From the NCBI GenBank assembly GCA_963664835.2, contig CAXXUG010000006.1, positions 1 to 64,000 of the forward strand: DNA of 64,000 bases. Reading direction: 5' to 3'. Made by a program: the position numbers and the translations under genes. Positions 7,685 to 17,348 of this stretch are shown piece after piece; within the stretch, counting starts at the first letter, position 1; the number at the start of each line of letters is the position of its first letter. The notes beneath the pieces were generated by a model. The model did not search any database. It saw only the letters and a list, made by a program, of their open reading frames with translations, and was not told the DNA's origin. The stretch is from G963664835 sp963664835 (GTDB lineage Bacteria; Chloroflexota; UBA6077; FW602-bin22; JBCLEL01).

Positions 7685-9340
7685 CTATCTTTCGAGGAAT
7701 GCGGTGCTTGCCCAACCCTCGAAGCCCAGCGGGGCGACGACTCTGAGCCAGGTCACGTCGCCGGCCTGTTCGGTCTCAGCTGTATCCAGCAATATCACGC
7801 CGTCGGCCACGCAACCCACGATCTCCGCATCCAAGCTTGGCTCGGCCCGAACATTCAGGCAGCCGCCCGTGTTGACCACCCGGGCGAAGGGGCCCCTTAC
7901 AGTCGCTACTATCCGACTCCGTCCTTGTTGAAACTCAGCTTTGGAAAAGGGGCTCAAGACAGGGCGCAATAGTCCAGTATCGAGATCTAGCAAACCAGGC
8001 AGGCTGCCAGAATAGGGCGAGACCGCCGGAGTCTCAAGCCTGTCTTCGGGGACATCAGCGGTGACGATCAACTGGTCGGCATTCAACCATCCGCCCAACG
8101 AGACCATCTTCTCGCCAAAGTTGATCAAATGCGTAATCTGTCCTTCCGAGTTTGCAAGTCCAATTATTGTCTGCTGCGTCTCTGTCCAACGTAGCGCGAT
8201 CTGGTCGTCAAATGGGCTTTGCAAGTAGTCCAGGAGAGTGGCGCCGTTGGCTAAAGCGAGAGATATGAACTTGCTGCCATCACCGCGCCGAAGCGTGCTC
8301 GGATCTGACTTACCCTGCCAAATCAGTTTTCGGTCCCGTAACGCGATCGGTTTTCCGCCTGCCCAAGGCGGACGCACTGTCTCGCCGCCGGGATAGACCA
8401 CAAACCTCGGCGTCGTTTCATCGTTCCCCAACGGCCCAAATAGAATGACGCCTTCTCGAGCCACCTCTACGACTTCATGGGCGCCGTCAAGGTCCAACAT
8501 CTTGGACCAACTTACTCCGCCGTCGACCGAGCGGTATGCAGTGACTTGAGCGTCTGATGTGACCGTAGCGGCATCGGGGCCACAGCGTCCGCGGGTGCAG
8601 ATTCCGACGACCAATTCGGCGCCATCGCTGCTGATCGCCGGCGGGCCCAGGATGTAGGGCTCCTCATCGATGGACTCGCCGTCAACCACGACCGAGCGTG
8701 AAGGCAGGTCCAAGCTGTCAACAGACAAGAGCGAGGTGACCAAGAGCTCGCCATCCGGGTTCTCATGTACCCGAATCAGCCCACTGGTCCCGCCTTCACA
8801 ATCGGCACAACCGACACTGACAATCGCGGCAAAGCCGGCAGGAAAATCGACCTCGTCGCCGACCATGACCGGGATGCCCGTTTCCCGTGGCGCCTCCGTT
8901 GGAGTTGGCGGGACAGTCGTCTCGGCGATGGGCGTCGTGGCGTCAGGCGTTGTAGTTATCGGTGTGGCAGTGCCCGTGTCAGTCGCCACCGCTGGTGAGA
9001 GTTCGACTGGTGTAGCTGTCTTTTCGATGTCGACCGCGGTCGAAGTCGGGGTGGGCGCCGGCGTACGTGGCTCGTCGGTCGCGGTCGGGATCGGTGATGG
9101 TGCCTCGGTCGGCTCGGCGATATCGGTTGCGGTCGCGACAGCTTTGGGCGAGGGGGACTGGACGTCAGCGACAGTTTCAGGTAGAGGCAAAAGATCGCCA
9201 GCGCAGCCGGCGACTACTGTCACGAGGACGATTGCGAGGCAGGCAAGGGTCCTCACGGATTGCCAGTTTCCCCCAACCCTCGGAAACACGAGGCCTGAGC
9301 TAGGCACCCCATCTGGCAGAGGTAGGAAACGCCCAATCAC
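7685..9340 (-). CDS. Secreted lipoprotein with Asp-box repeat and C-terminal SH3b domain
   Basis: Predicted cell-surface protein of up to 551 residues. A hydrophobic segment ends in a lipobox (VVAGC). About 100 residues of Thr/Pro/Ala-rich linker follow. The middle is beta-rich with one clear Asp-box (SVDGGVSW), suggesting a propeller. The last 65 residues are an SH3b domain (CLNVRAEPS to GFEGWAS), often used for wall or peptide binding. GTG 9340 is the outermost start; a GTG at 9256 just before the hydrophobic segment may be the true one, without a clear SD. It is convergent with the DUF4349 gene and lies 17 nt after aconitase on the same strand. No enzymatic role can be assigned. Confidence 0.75.
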   Translation of the reverse strand: MIGRFLPLPDGVPSSGLVFPRVGGNWQSVRTLACLAIVLVTVVAGCAGDLLPLPETVADVQSPSPKAVATATDIAEPTEAPSPIPTATDEPRTPAPTPTSTAVDIEKTATPVELSPAVATDTGTATPITTTPDATTPIAETTVPPTPTEAPRETGIPVMVGDEVDFPAGFAAIVSVGCADCEGGTSGLIRVHENPDGELLVTSLLSVDSLDLPSRSVVVDGESIDEEPYILGPPAISSDGAELVVGICTRGRCGPDAATVTSDAQVTAYRSVDGGVSWSKMLDLDGAHEVVEVAREGVILFGPLGNDETTPRFVVYPGGETVRPPWAGGKPIALRDRKLIWQGKSDPSTLRRGDGSKFISLALANGATLLDYLQSPFDDQIALRWTETQQTIIGLANSEGQITHLINFGEKMVSLGGWLNADQLIVTADVPEDRLETPAVSPYSGSLPGLLDLDTGLLRPVLSPFSKAEFQQGRSRIVATVRGPFARVVNTGGCLNVRAEPSLDAEIVGCVADGVILLDTAETEQAGDVTWLRVVAPLGFEGWASTAFLER

Positions 9341-9357
9341 AGGACCGAAATGGCCTC

Positions 9358-11304
9358 TCAGCCACCGGATGGGTGAGACTTCGTATAGGCCAGCTTGCCA
9401 CCGGCGAGCAGATAGGCGCGCTCTCTTGGCGTCACCGTGATTGTGGTTCGGATTGTATCCCCCTTGGTTTCATTTTCCACGTCCAAGGATTCAGCATTCT
9501 CGCTCAAGAGACCGCTCATATTTGGTATTGCGAGCTGATCGCCATGGTCGATGCTCTCATAGTCGCCGGGATCGGCGAACTGCAAAGGCAAGATTCCCCA
9601 GTTGATCAGATTGGCCCGGTGGATTCGAGCAAAGCTCTTCGACAAGACCGCTTTGACACCGAGGTGCATCGGGACGATCGCGGCATGTTCGCGCGAACTG
9701 CCCTGGCCGTAGTTCGAACCTCCAACTATGAACCCGCCGCCCTCGCGACGAGCCCTATCAGGGAACTCGGGATCGATGCGGCCGAAGGCGAAATCGGAGA
9801 GCTTGGGGATATTCGATCGGAACGGCAGGATGTGCGCGCCGGCCGGCATTATGTGGTCGGTTGAAATATCATCCCCAACCTTTATTACGACAGCGCCTTT
9901 GAGATCGCCTGATACCGGTGGGTTGACGGTGACGGGTTGGATGTTGCTCCCGCGAACAATCGTGAGGTCCGCCGCTTCATCTTCGGAGGCAGGCGGGACA
10001 AGACCCGGATTGTCTTGCGAGAACCTAGTCGGTAGGTCCTGGCTAGGTGGCTCGATATCCAACTTTCGCGGATCGGCAATTACTCCGGCAATCGCGCTGG
10101 CCGCCGCGACTTCAGAGCTGCTGAGATAGACCTCGTCTTCGGCCAGCCCGGAACGTCCCTTGAAGTTGCGGTTTATCGCCCGTAGCGACTTGGTGCCTTC
10201 GGCCGGCACGTGACCAGTTCCGATACAGAAACCGCAGGTATTCTCGGCAACGTTGACGCCGGCATCGATGAGATCAGTCAGTAACCCTTCTCTCGTCAAC
10301 TCGGCAACGTCCTTGCGGCTACTCGGGTGAATCACGAAATCGATTGACGGATGCACCTGGTTTCCCCTCATGATGCGTGCCGCCGCTTTCAAGTCCATGT
10401 ACGCGCCGTTGGTGCAGCTACCGATCGCGACTTGGTCGATTTTCGTGCCTTCGACCTGAGATACTGGCACACCCTTGTCCGGGTTGCTGGGCAACGCGAC
10501 CAGGGGCTCGACCTCGGAGAGATCGAGATGGATGGAATCGTCGTACTCAGCATCGGCATCGGGCAGGGCCTCACGCCAGTCCTCTCCCCGGCCTACGAGC
10601 TCGAAGAAGTCGCGCGTAATGTCGTCTGAAGGGAAAATTGACGTGGTCAGGCCCACCTCCGCCCCCATGTTGGTTATGGTGCACCGCTGCTGAGCGTTGA
10701 GTGCCCGAATTCCAGGCCCGGTGTACTCGAAGATATTGCCCAAACCGCCGCGGACAGTGATTCTCCGGAGCAGTTCTAAGATGACGTCCTTGGCCGTGCA
10801 CCAAGGGCCCAACTGGCCGGTCAGGTGAACGTTCACGACCTTTGGCATCGTGAAGAAATAGGGGCCACCTCCCATAGCCACCGCGATGTCGAGTCCGCCG
10901 GCGCCAATCGCGATCATTCCGAGACCGCCGCAATGAGGCGTATGGCTGTCTGCTCCCAGAGCTACCTCTCCTGGGACTGCAAAGTGCTCCTGATGAATCT
11001 GGTGCCCGATGCCGGTCGCCGGCTTGCCCCACCAGATGCCGTACTTCTTGGCCGAGCTAGCCAGGTAAAGGTGGTCCTCGGTGTTGCGCTGATCTACCTG
11101 GATGACATTGTGGTCGCCGTAGGCCACGGCTACTTTTGTCCTGATTCGCGGAAGCCCCATGGCTTCGAAGTTCAACATCACCATGGTTCCGGTGATGTCT
11201 TGGATCAATGCCTGATCTACTTGAATGCCGATCTCCTGTCCGGCCTCGATCTCGCCATCCGTCAGGTGGGCTTCCAGGATCTTATGTGTGAGACTTTTTC
11301 CCAT
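9358..11304 (-). CDS. acn: Aconitate hydratase
   Basis: [4Fe-4S] enzyme isomerising citrate and isocitrate in the TCA cycle. The 648 residues match the short (about 640-residue) bacterial form rather than the roughly 890-residue AcnA. Cluster ligands are seen in GSCTNG and CGFCIG; GADSHTPHCGG and the C-terminal swivel motif YGQGSSREHAA are present. The call over homoaconitase or isopropylmalate isomerase rests on the fused large and small domains and overall pattern. ATG 11304 has GAGGTGAT 8 nt upstream. Confidence 0.92.
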   Translation of the reverse strand: MGKSLTHKILEAHLTDGEIEAGQEIGIQVDQALIQDITGTMVMLNFEAMGLPRIRTKVAVAYGDHNVIQVDQRNTEDHLYLASSAKKYGIWWGKPATGIGHQIHQEHFAVPGEVALGADSHTPHCGGLGMIAIGAGGLDIAVAMGGGPYFFTMPKVVNVHLTGQLGPWCTAKDVILELLRRITVRGGLGNIFEYTGPGIRALNAQQRCTITNMGAEVGLTTSIFPSDDITRDFFELVGRGEDWREALPDADAEYDDSIHLDLSEVEPLVALPSNPDKGVPVSQVEGTKIDQVAIGSCTNGAYMDLKAAARIMRGNQVHPSIDFVIHPSSRKDVAELTREGLLTDLIDAGVNVAENTCGFCIGTGHVPAEGTKSLRAINRNFKGRSGLAEDEVYLSSSEVAAASAIAGVIADPRKLDIEPPSQDLPTRFSQDNPGLVPPASEDEAADLTIVRGSNIQPVTVNPPVSGDLKGAVVIKVGDDISTDHIMPAGAHILPFRSNIPKLSDFAFGRIDPEFPDRARREGGGFIVGGSNYGQGSSREHAAIVPMHLGVKAVLSKSFARIHRANLINWGILPLQFADPGDYESIDHGDQLAIPNMSGLLSENAESLDVENETKGDTIRTTITVTPRERAYLLAGGKLAYTKSHPSGG

Positions 11305-11451
11305 TTGCTCAAATCACCTCGGCACGTCTACGTCAGAGCTTCGCGATTCTATCTATAGGATATCAGGTTCGCTCGCTTGCCTAGCGTGGACCGAGCGAGT
11401 AGGTGCCAACATGACAGGCATTTCTGCGCAAACACCAAGCGATGGGACCGG

Positions 11452-12579
11452 CTAAGTTGAGTCTGGACAATCGGAAGTCAACGATACCCCGTACCGCCGG
11501 CCGACCCGATTCAACGACTCCACAACCGACGGTGGCAACATTATGCCCGTCCGCCTGCGCTCGGTCCTGGTGGCGAGTTTGCGTTCGCCGGGCACGGTTA
11601 CACGGTGTACGCCGGAAAGCGACGGAGTAGACCTCAGAGCGTCTACCATTGCATCCATCATGCGCTGGAAGTCCAGCAGCGGCCGAAATGCCTCGACGTC
11701 GATCGCAAGCATGAATTGGCCGGTGGTCCAACTGGTCGGGTCCATGATCGAACTGTAACCGGCGCCCGAGAGGACGCCGCCGAGAACGTCCGCCATAATT
11801 GCCAGGCCGGTCCCCTTGTAGCTCCCCATTTGAGGACGACTGCCAAGCGGTAACAGTGCTCCCCCGCTCTCGATGTCACTGGGATCGGTGCTCGGCTCAC
11901 CATCCTTGTCGATCAACCAACCGTCCGGCAACGCAGTTCCTGCTTCGTGCGCCAGCACGATTCGGCCGTAGGATACGACGCTGCTGGCGATGTCCAGGAT
12001 GAACGCGGGCCGGTCGCCGGATGGAGCCGCGATGCTGAATGGGTTCGTGCCGAGCGATGCCTTCGCTCCGCCGGCCGGGGCCATTTGCGGATAGGCGTTG
12101 TTCGTCACTATACCGATCATCCCATGGTCCAATGCCATCATGGCGTAGTGGCAGGCTATGCCTAGATGGTGCGTATTCATTACTGCCACGGCGCCAATGC
12201 CGGCAGTGCCGGCCTTTTTGATGGCCAGGCGCATCGCCCTGGTCGCAACGACGCCTCCAAGGCCTTTATCGCCGTCGAGCAGGACCGTGGCGGCGGTCTC
12301 TCGTATGGCATGAACGTGGGGAGCCGGGTTGATCAATCCGCGCTCAAGTCCTGGCAGGAAGCCGGGATGGCCTTCCAGTCGCCGGACCCCATGGGTGTCC
12401 ACGCCGAGGAGATCTGCATGGACCAGCGCGTCGGCGGCGAAGCCGGCGTCTTCGTCGGGCACCCCTAATTTGGCGAGGACCTGCCTCACGAATGAGTCTA
12501 GCTGCGCGGCCGAATACCGTTTGGGTTCTCGCGTCATACTGCGCATATTCAGAATTGCGTACGGACTTGCGAAGGCCAC
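11452..12579 (-). CDS. Malate/L-lactate (Ldh2) family dehydrogenase
   Basis: NAD(P)-dependent dehydrogenase of the LDH2/MDH2 family (malate, sulfolactate, ureidoglycolate and sugar-acid dehydrogenases), which is unrelated to classical LDH. The motif GVDTHGVRR carries the conserved histidine, and NTHHLG, GTNPFSIAAP and MADVLGG are family landmarks. The frame opens with GTG 12579; ATG 12546 or ATG 12537 would also give a natural N-terminus, and none has a strong SD. The substrate is unknown, though neighbours point to hydroxy or sugar acid catabolism. Confidence 0.88.
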   Translation of the reverse strand: MAFASPYAILNMRSMTREPKRYSAAQLDSFVRQVLAKLGVPDEDAGFAADALVHADLLGVDTHGVRRLEGHPGFLPGLERGLINPAPHVHAIRETAATVLLDGDKGLGGVVATRAMRLAIKKAGTAGIGAVAVMNTHHLGIACHYAMMALDHGMIGIVTNNAYPQMAPAGGAKASLGTNPFSIAAPSGDRPAFILDIASSVVSYGRIVLAHEAGTALPDGWLIDKDGEPSTDPSDIESGGALLPLGSRPQMGSYKGTGLAIMADVLGGVLSGAGYSSIMDPTSWTTGQFMLAIDVEAFRPLLDFQRMMDAMVDALRSTPSLSGVHRVTVPGERKLATRTERRRTGIMLPPSVVESLNRVGRRYGVSLTSDCPDST

Positions 12580-12649
12580 CTAAGAGGATGAAAAGCGTGA
12601 GACGCCTGTCTCATACCTATTAAACGGCGGCCTCGCCCCCCTCCTCCCC

Positions 12650-12700
12650 TTCTGGATTCCGGCTTTCGCCGGAATGACCACGCGGGGGGCCGGAATGACG
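12650..12700. repeat. Interspersed hairpin repeat
   Basis: ATTCCGGC-TTTC-GCCGGAAT (12656-12675) is a perfect hairpin, and GGAATGAC recurs at 12671, 12692 and, degenerate, near 12714. This kind of short CCGGAATGAC repeat is scattered in many bacterial genomes, usually between genes. It sits between the Ldh2 and M20 genes, both on the minus strand, and may have terminator or mRNA-end activity. Confidence 0.5.
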
Positions 12701-12777
12701 GTAGGGAGGCCGCGAATGACGATGAAGGGTTACTCAGACAACGTACTCTCATAGGAATTACGATTTGCAAACTCTCT

Positions 12778-13953
12778 CTATCCTGGATATTCGAGAGCGA
12801 TCTGGCGATAGAGTTCGACCGCATTCTCGACCTGGGCGATTTCGACAAACTCATCGTCAGTGTGGGCCTGGGCGATGTCACCGGGTCCGAGTACTACTAC
12901 CGGAATGCCGGAGTGCGCAAGCCAACCGGCGTCGGTTGCGTAAGGAACGCCGGTGGCGTTCCGGTGCCCGAACAAGTCGCCAGCGATATTCGTGGTGATC
13001 TGCACGATCTCCGAGTCGACCGGCGTGTCTATGCCTGGTAATTCCTCGAATGGGTCCTCGATCTCGACGTTCAGTGCCGGAAAGTGGCCCTGGATGCCTT
13101 CAACGATTCGGTGCAGTTCCGGTGTGATTTGGGCATAGTCCTCGTTCGGTAGTACTCGCCGGTCGATCTCGATGACGCAGCTGCCAGGGACAATGTTGAC
13201 GGCGGTACCCCCGTGAATGGTGTTGACGGTCAGAGTTGGCTTGTCGAGCAGCGGATGAGATCGGCTGCTCAAGATTGGCTCGTATGCGGCGACAATCTCT
13301 TGGACGCAGGTAATCATCTGGTAGATCGCGTTATCGCCCAACTCTGGTAGAGACGAGTGGGCTGTCTTTCCAATCGTGTGTAATCGCCAGCGGGTCATGC
13401 CCTTGTGGGCGATGACGACATGAAGCTCCGTCGGCTCTCCAACGATTGCTGCGTCGATTCGCGGTCCGTGCTTTGCGAACGCCTCTATGCCGCGCATCTT
13501 GTGCTCTTCATCGACAGATCCCAACATTATGATGTTCACGTTGAGGCCGCCTGGTTCTTCGACCAGCGTCTCGAACATGGCCAACATCGCGGCGAGAGAT
13601 CCCTTTGTGTCGCAGGAGCCTCGTCCAAGGAGCCTTCCGTTCTCCCGTCTGGGCTCGAGCAGACGGGCACCGACTGGCTCCAGCGTTACAGTGTCCATAT
13701 GGGCGTCGAAGAGAAGGGTCCGCCGGGCACCGGCAACCTTCAGCTCCGCCCAAGTGTTAGACCTGCCGGGAAGAACCTCCTGGAATTGTGGGGTCAAGCC
13801 CAGCCCGCGGAAAAAATTTGCCAGGTACTCGCTCATCCTCGCTTCGGCCCGTTTCCCACCTGGGAAATATGGATTCACACTTTCGATGGCTACCAGGTCG
13901 CCCAGAATCTCAATAGCCCTGGCCGCCCGTTGGCCGTTGCTGCCGCTTTTCAC
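12778..13953 (-). CDS. M20 family metallopeptidase (ArgE/DapE/CPG2 type)
   Basis: Zinc-dependent amidohydrolase or peptidase that cleaves acyl groups or C-terminal residues. The metal-site motifs appear in order: FDAHMDTV, GRGSCDTKG, GSVDEEHK, GEPTE and the C-terminal AHTDDE; a dimerisation domain lies between. The frame is open up to 14394, but that would run through the divergent amidohydrolase gene. GTG 13953 has GAGAGGAG about 9 nt upstream and gives 391 residues, the normal length. The substrate class (acetylornithine, succinyl-diaminopimelate or dipeptide) cannot be fixed. Confidence 0.9.
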   Translation of the reverse strand: MKSGSNGQRAARAIEILGDLVAIESVNPYFPGGKRAEARMSEYLANFFRGLGLTPQFQEVLPGRSNTWAELKVAGARRTLLFDAHMDTVTLEPVGARLLEPRRENGRLLGRGSCDTKGSLAAMLAMFETLVEEPGGLNVNIIMLGSVDEEHKMRGIEAFAKHGPRIDAAIVGEPTELHVVIAHKGMTRWRLHTIGKTAHSSLPELGDNAIYQMITCVQEIVAAYEPILSSRSHPLLDKPTLTVNTIHGGTAVNIVPGSCVIEIDRRVLPNEDYAQITPELHRIVEGIQGHFPALNVEIEDPFEELPGIDTPVDSEIVQITTNIAGDLFGHRNATGVPYATDAGWLAHSGIPVVVLGPGDIAQAHTDDEFVEIAQVENAVELYRQIALEYPG

Positions 13954-14055
13954 GTCCGATATCTCCTCTCGTAGTTCGCCGGTATAGGATATGATACGAT
14001 CCGGAAATTGTCTCGCTGGACGTTCAAAACATTCTGTATCGGGTGAAACAATAAG

Positions 14056-15183
14056 ATGGCAGTTGCTGAAAGCCGGCTTCGTCTTGAGGACACGTTCATT
14101 GTAGATGTAGATGTCCATCTTCATGAAACACCTGGTGACTTGATCGAATATTGCGATATGCCTTGGCGAAAGTCGCTCGAGGCGATAAAGGATGTACCTG
14201 AGCGTTACCTCGACATTCCAGGATTCTCGCCCGGCGGACCGGGAAGCGGTGGTTATACGCCCAGTTTCCCTGGGGGAATTAACCGCCGGATGGTATTCAC
14301 CCCGGAGCAGATGCGGGAAGATTTGGATGATCTTTCGATCGACTTGGGAATACTGATTCCCGATAATTTCCTGAAGTTTGCCTTGATAGCCCACGCAGAG
14401 TATGCCGAGGCGTTGGCCCGGGCCTACAATCGCTGGCTAATTGACAGATGGCTTGGAAACAACGACGGGCTCTACGGCGCCCTTCTGGCCGCACCCCAGG
14501 ACCCGGCGAGCGCCGGGCGCGAAATACTTCATTTGGGCAGCGAGGAAAAGATCGTCGCGGTATTCCTGCCGACTTGCGGCGTGTATCCGCTATACGGGAA
14601 CCGCAAGTACGATCCGATTTTCGAAGCCGCCGAACAGATGGATCTTCCCCTGATTCTCCATGCGGTGGGAGGTACCCACAACGCGTTCCCCTACCAATTG
14701 GAGCAGTTCGAAACCGAGTTCGCGAGGCACGCCCTCGCCCATCCCTTCTCGATAATGGCAAACCTTACTCACATGATCTCTACCGGCGTGCCGGCGCGTT
14801 ACCCCAACCTGCGCGTTTGTTTGCAAGAGGTCGGCATCTCCTGGGTGCCCTTTATGATGATGAGGCTGGACAAGGAGTACAGCGAGCGCAGGCGCGACGT
14901 GCCCCACCTCACCGACCGGCCGAGCGAGTACATCAAACGGCAGTTCGTGGTCTCGACTCAACCGATCGAGGAGCCGGCCGACATGGCCGACGTTGCTACG
15001 CTGATCAAGCTGTTCGATGGCGAGGACAGCGTAATGTTTGCTTCAGACTGGCCCCACCACGATTTCGATCATCCGAGGACGGTTTTCAATATTCCAGTAC
15101 CGGCCGAGGTGAAGTCGAAGATCATGGGCGAAAACGCCGTCCGGTTCTTCAAGCTTCCCGCGCCAGTCCACGCCCGGGTCTGA
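14056..15183 (+). CDS. Amidohydrolase family metal-dependent hydrolase (ACMSD-like)
   Basis: TIM-barrel hydrolase or decarboxylase of the amidohydrolase 2 family, 375 residues. The first strand motif is DVDVHLHE (HxH metal site), LILHAVGG holds a later histidine, and FASDWPHHD carries the terminal aspartate. Related enzymes act on aromatic or lactone substrates. ATG 14056 is chosen; the upstream SD is weak. It is divergent from the M20 gene with a gap of about 100 bp, and may be co-regulated with it. Confidence 0.85.
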   Translation: MAVAESRLRLEDTFIVDVDVHLHETPGDLIEYCDMPWRKSLEAIKDVPERYLDIPGFSPGGPGSGGYTPSFPGGINRRMVFTPEQMREDLDDLSIDLGILIPDNFLKFALIAHAEYAEALARAYNRWLIDRWLGNNDGLYGALLAAPQDPASAGREILHLGSEEKIVAVFLPTCGVYPLYGNRKYDPIFEAAEQMDLPLILHAVGGTHNAFPYQLEQFETEFARHALAHPFSIMANLTHMISTGVPARYPNLRVCLQEVGISWVPFMMMRLDKEYSERRRDVPHLTDRPSEYIKRQFVVSTQPIEEPADMADVATLIKLFDGEDSVMFASDWPHHDFDHPRTVFNIPVPAEVKSKIMGENAVRFFKLPAPVHARV

Positions 15184-15191
15184 CCAGACAG

Positions 15192-15226
15192 CTAGTCCTA
15201 CGCCCGACTGAGTCTTAGGAGACTAG
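15192..15226. other. Stem-loop in a convergent gap
   Basis: CTAGTC pairs with GACTAG, with a further CCTA/TAGG inside, in the 57-bp gap between convergent genes. There is no T tract, so terminator function is uncertain. Confidence 0.25.
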
Positions 15227-15240
15227 ACGCGCGGGGCGTT

Positions 15241-16149
15241 CTAGTCATCGCCACTGAAAATCCAGCCTGGTTCTTCAAATGAGGGATTAGGGTAGCTGTA
15301 GAACCCCTTGCCGGAGGGCATTCCGAGGTCGCCACGCTCAATCTTGTCGGTGAGCACCGGCCGAGGTCGATCACTCTCATCTCCCGATTCGGCGAACCAT
15401 TGCTTTTCGATGGCCAGTTGGATGTGAAGGCCGGCCCGGTCCATCATCTGAAACACGCCCTTCTCCGCCCTCAGGCCAATCATGAATGCGCGATCTATGT
15501 CACCGATCGAAGCCAGGCCCTCGTCGGCCAGGAACATTGCCTCTTTCTTAATCGCACGCCACAGGCGGTTGAAAACGAATCCCTGGACTTCGCCGTGGAT
15601 CCGCACCGATGCCAGTCCGAGACTCTGGCCCAGCCGGCGGGTCAGCTCCAGGTGCTCTTCCTGGGTCTGTCCGCAGGTCATCGTCTCGACGTAGGGCCGC
15701 AGCCAGGGGTGGTTCAGGAAGTGCATGTTCAGTACGCGTTCCGGGTTCGTGAGTCCGGCAATCAGTCGAGAGCTCTGGATCGATGAGCTATTAGTCGCAA
15801 TCGGTATCGATGGGTCGCAAATCTGGTCCAACTCGGAGAAGACCTGTTTCTTGATCTCCAGGTCCTCGGTAACGGTCTCAAGCACGAACTGAGCGCCGGC
15901 AAGCGCTTCTGCGGCGGTTGAGTGGTAGCTAATGCGATCCAATACGTCAGCGGCCGGCTCGTCCAACTCGCCGGCGGCAGCCCACTCCTCCAGCTTTGCA
16001 GACTGCTGCTGCTTTGCGTTGTCCATCGCCTCGTCTCTGATGTCGTGGAGGCGTACGGTATAGCCCGACTTAGCGCAGACCAGGCCGATTTGCCACCCCA
16101 TGAGTCCGGATCCTATTAGTGTCAGCGTAGAGATTTCAGGGATTGTCAA
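15241..16149 (-). CDS. 3-hydroxyacyl-CoA dehydrogenase family protein
   Basis: NAD-dependent dehydrogenase oxidising 3-hydroxyacyl-CoA or a similar 3-hydroxy acid. The Rossmann motif GSGLMG follows a short N-terminus; NSSSI, the HFLNHP catalytic histidine region and GFVFNRL are family landmarks, and the end reads GKGFYSYPN. The frame runs up to 16275, but TTG 16149 has AAGGAG 6-7 nt upstream and starts just before the Rossmann fold, giving 302 residues. L-gulonate or carnitine dehydrogenase activity is also possible. Confidence 0.85.
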   Translation of the reverse strand: MTIPEISTLTLIGSGLMGWQIGLVCAKSGYTVRLHDIRDEAMDNAKQQQSAKLEEWAAAGELDEPAADVLDRISYHSTAAEALAGAQFVLETVTEDLEIKKQVFSELDQICDPSIPIATNSSSIQSSRLIAGLTNPERVLNMHFLNHPWLRPYVETMTCGQTQEEHLELTRRLGQSLGLASVRIHGEVQGFVFNRLWRAIKKEAMFLADEGLASIGDIDRAFMIGLRAEKGVFQMMDRAGLHIQLAIEKQWFAESGDESDRPRPVLTDKIERGDLGMPSGKGFYSYPNPSFEEPGWIFSGDD

Positions 16150-16454
16150 AGAACTCTCCTTGGAATGCGCCGCACGGCGCCCGGCTTTTGGTTGGCGAAG
16201 AATATCCAATCTGGGGCGCGGCGATTTAGAGCGGCATTGATGACTTTGGTCGTGTCGCCGAAGGTATTCTATCAACGTCTCGAACTCGAACCGATCCGTC
16301 GATACCCTTTACGCCGCGTTTTCGTGCGGCTCTAGGTCCGGCGATAGGATGCGGCCAAATGCACATTAATATCCTAGAATCGAGCAGAGAGGGTCAGGAA
16401 CCCACGAAGGCCGCAAGACCTTGAGACGTGAATTTCCTTTAGCGGGGCGAATCA

Positions 16455-17336
16455 CTAGCCCTTTACGGCGCCGCTGGTGAGTCCCGCGATGAACTGCTTC
16501 TGTAGTACCAGGAACAGCAAGATGACAGGCAAAGTCATCATGACCAACAGAGCGAAGATATGCTCCCAGGCGAAGAAATACTGGCTGGTGTACTGAATTA
16601 TCGTAAGTGGCAGCGTTCTCATCGCCGGATCGGTTAAGAATAGCATTGCCAACAGGAACTCATTCCACGTCCCCATGGCGATGAAGATCGCCATTGTTCC
16701 GAGGATTGGCCGGGTTAAAGGCAGCGTGATCGCTAGGTAGATCGTGAGCCGGTTCGCGCCGTCGACTAGGGCGGAGTCCTCGATCTCTCGTGGCAGCGTG
16801 TCGAAGTAGTACTTCATCAGCAGAATCGAAAAGGGCAGGCCCAGCGCCACGTAAGGACCTACTACGGCGGCGTAAGAGTTTAACGCTCCCAGCCAAAGGT
16901 TCATCCTGAATAGCGGCACGATCAACGTCGCGGATGGCAGCATAAGACCGGTGAGGATGAGCAAGAAAAAGAAATTCCGGCCAGGAATCTCTAGCCGCGA
17001 GAATCCGTACGCCGCCAGCGATGCCAGCACTAGACCGATGCCCGTGGTCACGATTGTAATTATCAGACTATTTTTTCCCGTAAGTGCGACGTTCGCCTTG
17101 TTCCAAACCTCCATGTATTTTGCGAATTCCCATGTCCTCGGTAGGAAATCAGAGCTGGTCAGGTGCTCGCCGGGTGCTTTGAACGAGGTTGAGAGAATGT
17201 AAAGGAGAGGAATCAGAAACAGTGCTGAGACGAAGAAAAGGACGGAGTGGGTACTCACCGAGACCAGGACCCGCCTGGTCGTTTTCGACAACCATCTCGG
17301 GGACGCTTGACTAGATGGAGTTGCTCTTACGAACAT
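16455..17336 (-). CDS. Carbohydrate ABC transporter permease (MalG type)
   Basis: Inner-membrane permease of 293 residues with six predicted helices. The EAA loop that docks the ATPase is seen as EIEDSALVDGANRL followed by LP. Its stop is 119 nt beyond the preceding permease and it is last of the three transport genes. No ATP-binding subunit follows, so a shared MsmK/UgpC-like ATPase encoded elsewhere is likely. Confidence 0.92.
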   Translation of the reverse strand: MFVRATPSSQASPRWLSKTTRRVLVSVSTHSVLFFVSALFLIPLLYILSTSFKAPGEHLTSSDFLPRTWEFAKYMEVWNKANVALTGKNSLIITIVTTGIGLVLASLAAYGFSRLEIPGRNFFFLLILTGLMLPSATLIVPLFRMNLWLGALNSYAAVVGPYVALGLPFSILLMKYYFDTLPREIEDSALVDGANRLTIYLAITLPLTRPILGTMAIFIAMGTWNEFLLAMLFLTDPAMRTLPLTIIQYTSQYFFAWEHIFALLVMMTLPVILLFLVLQKQFIAGLTSGAVKG

Positions 17337-17348
17337 TCGCGGTTTCCC

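Noticed and set aside
13954..14394. N-terminal extension of the M20 peptidase frame
   Set aside because: It would overlap the divergent amidohydrolase gene, and GTG 13953 with a good SD gives normal length.
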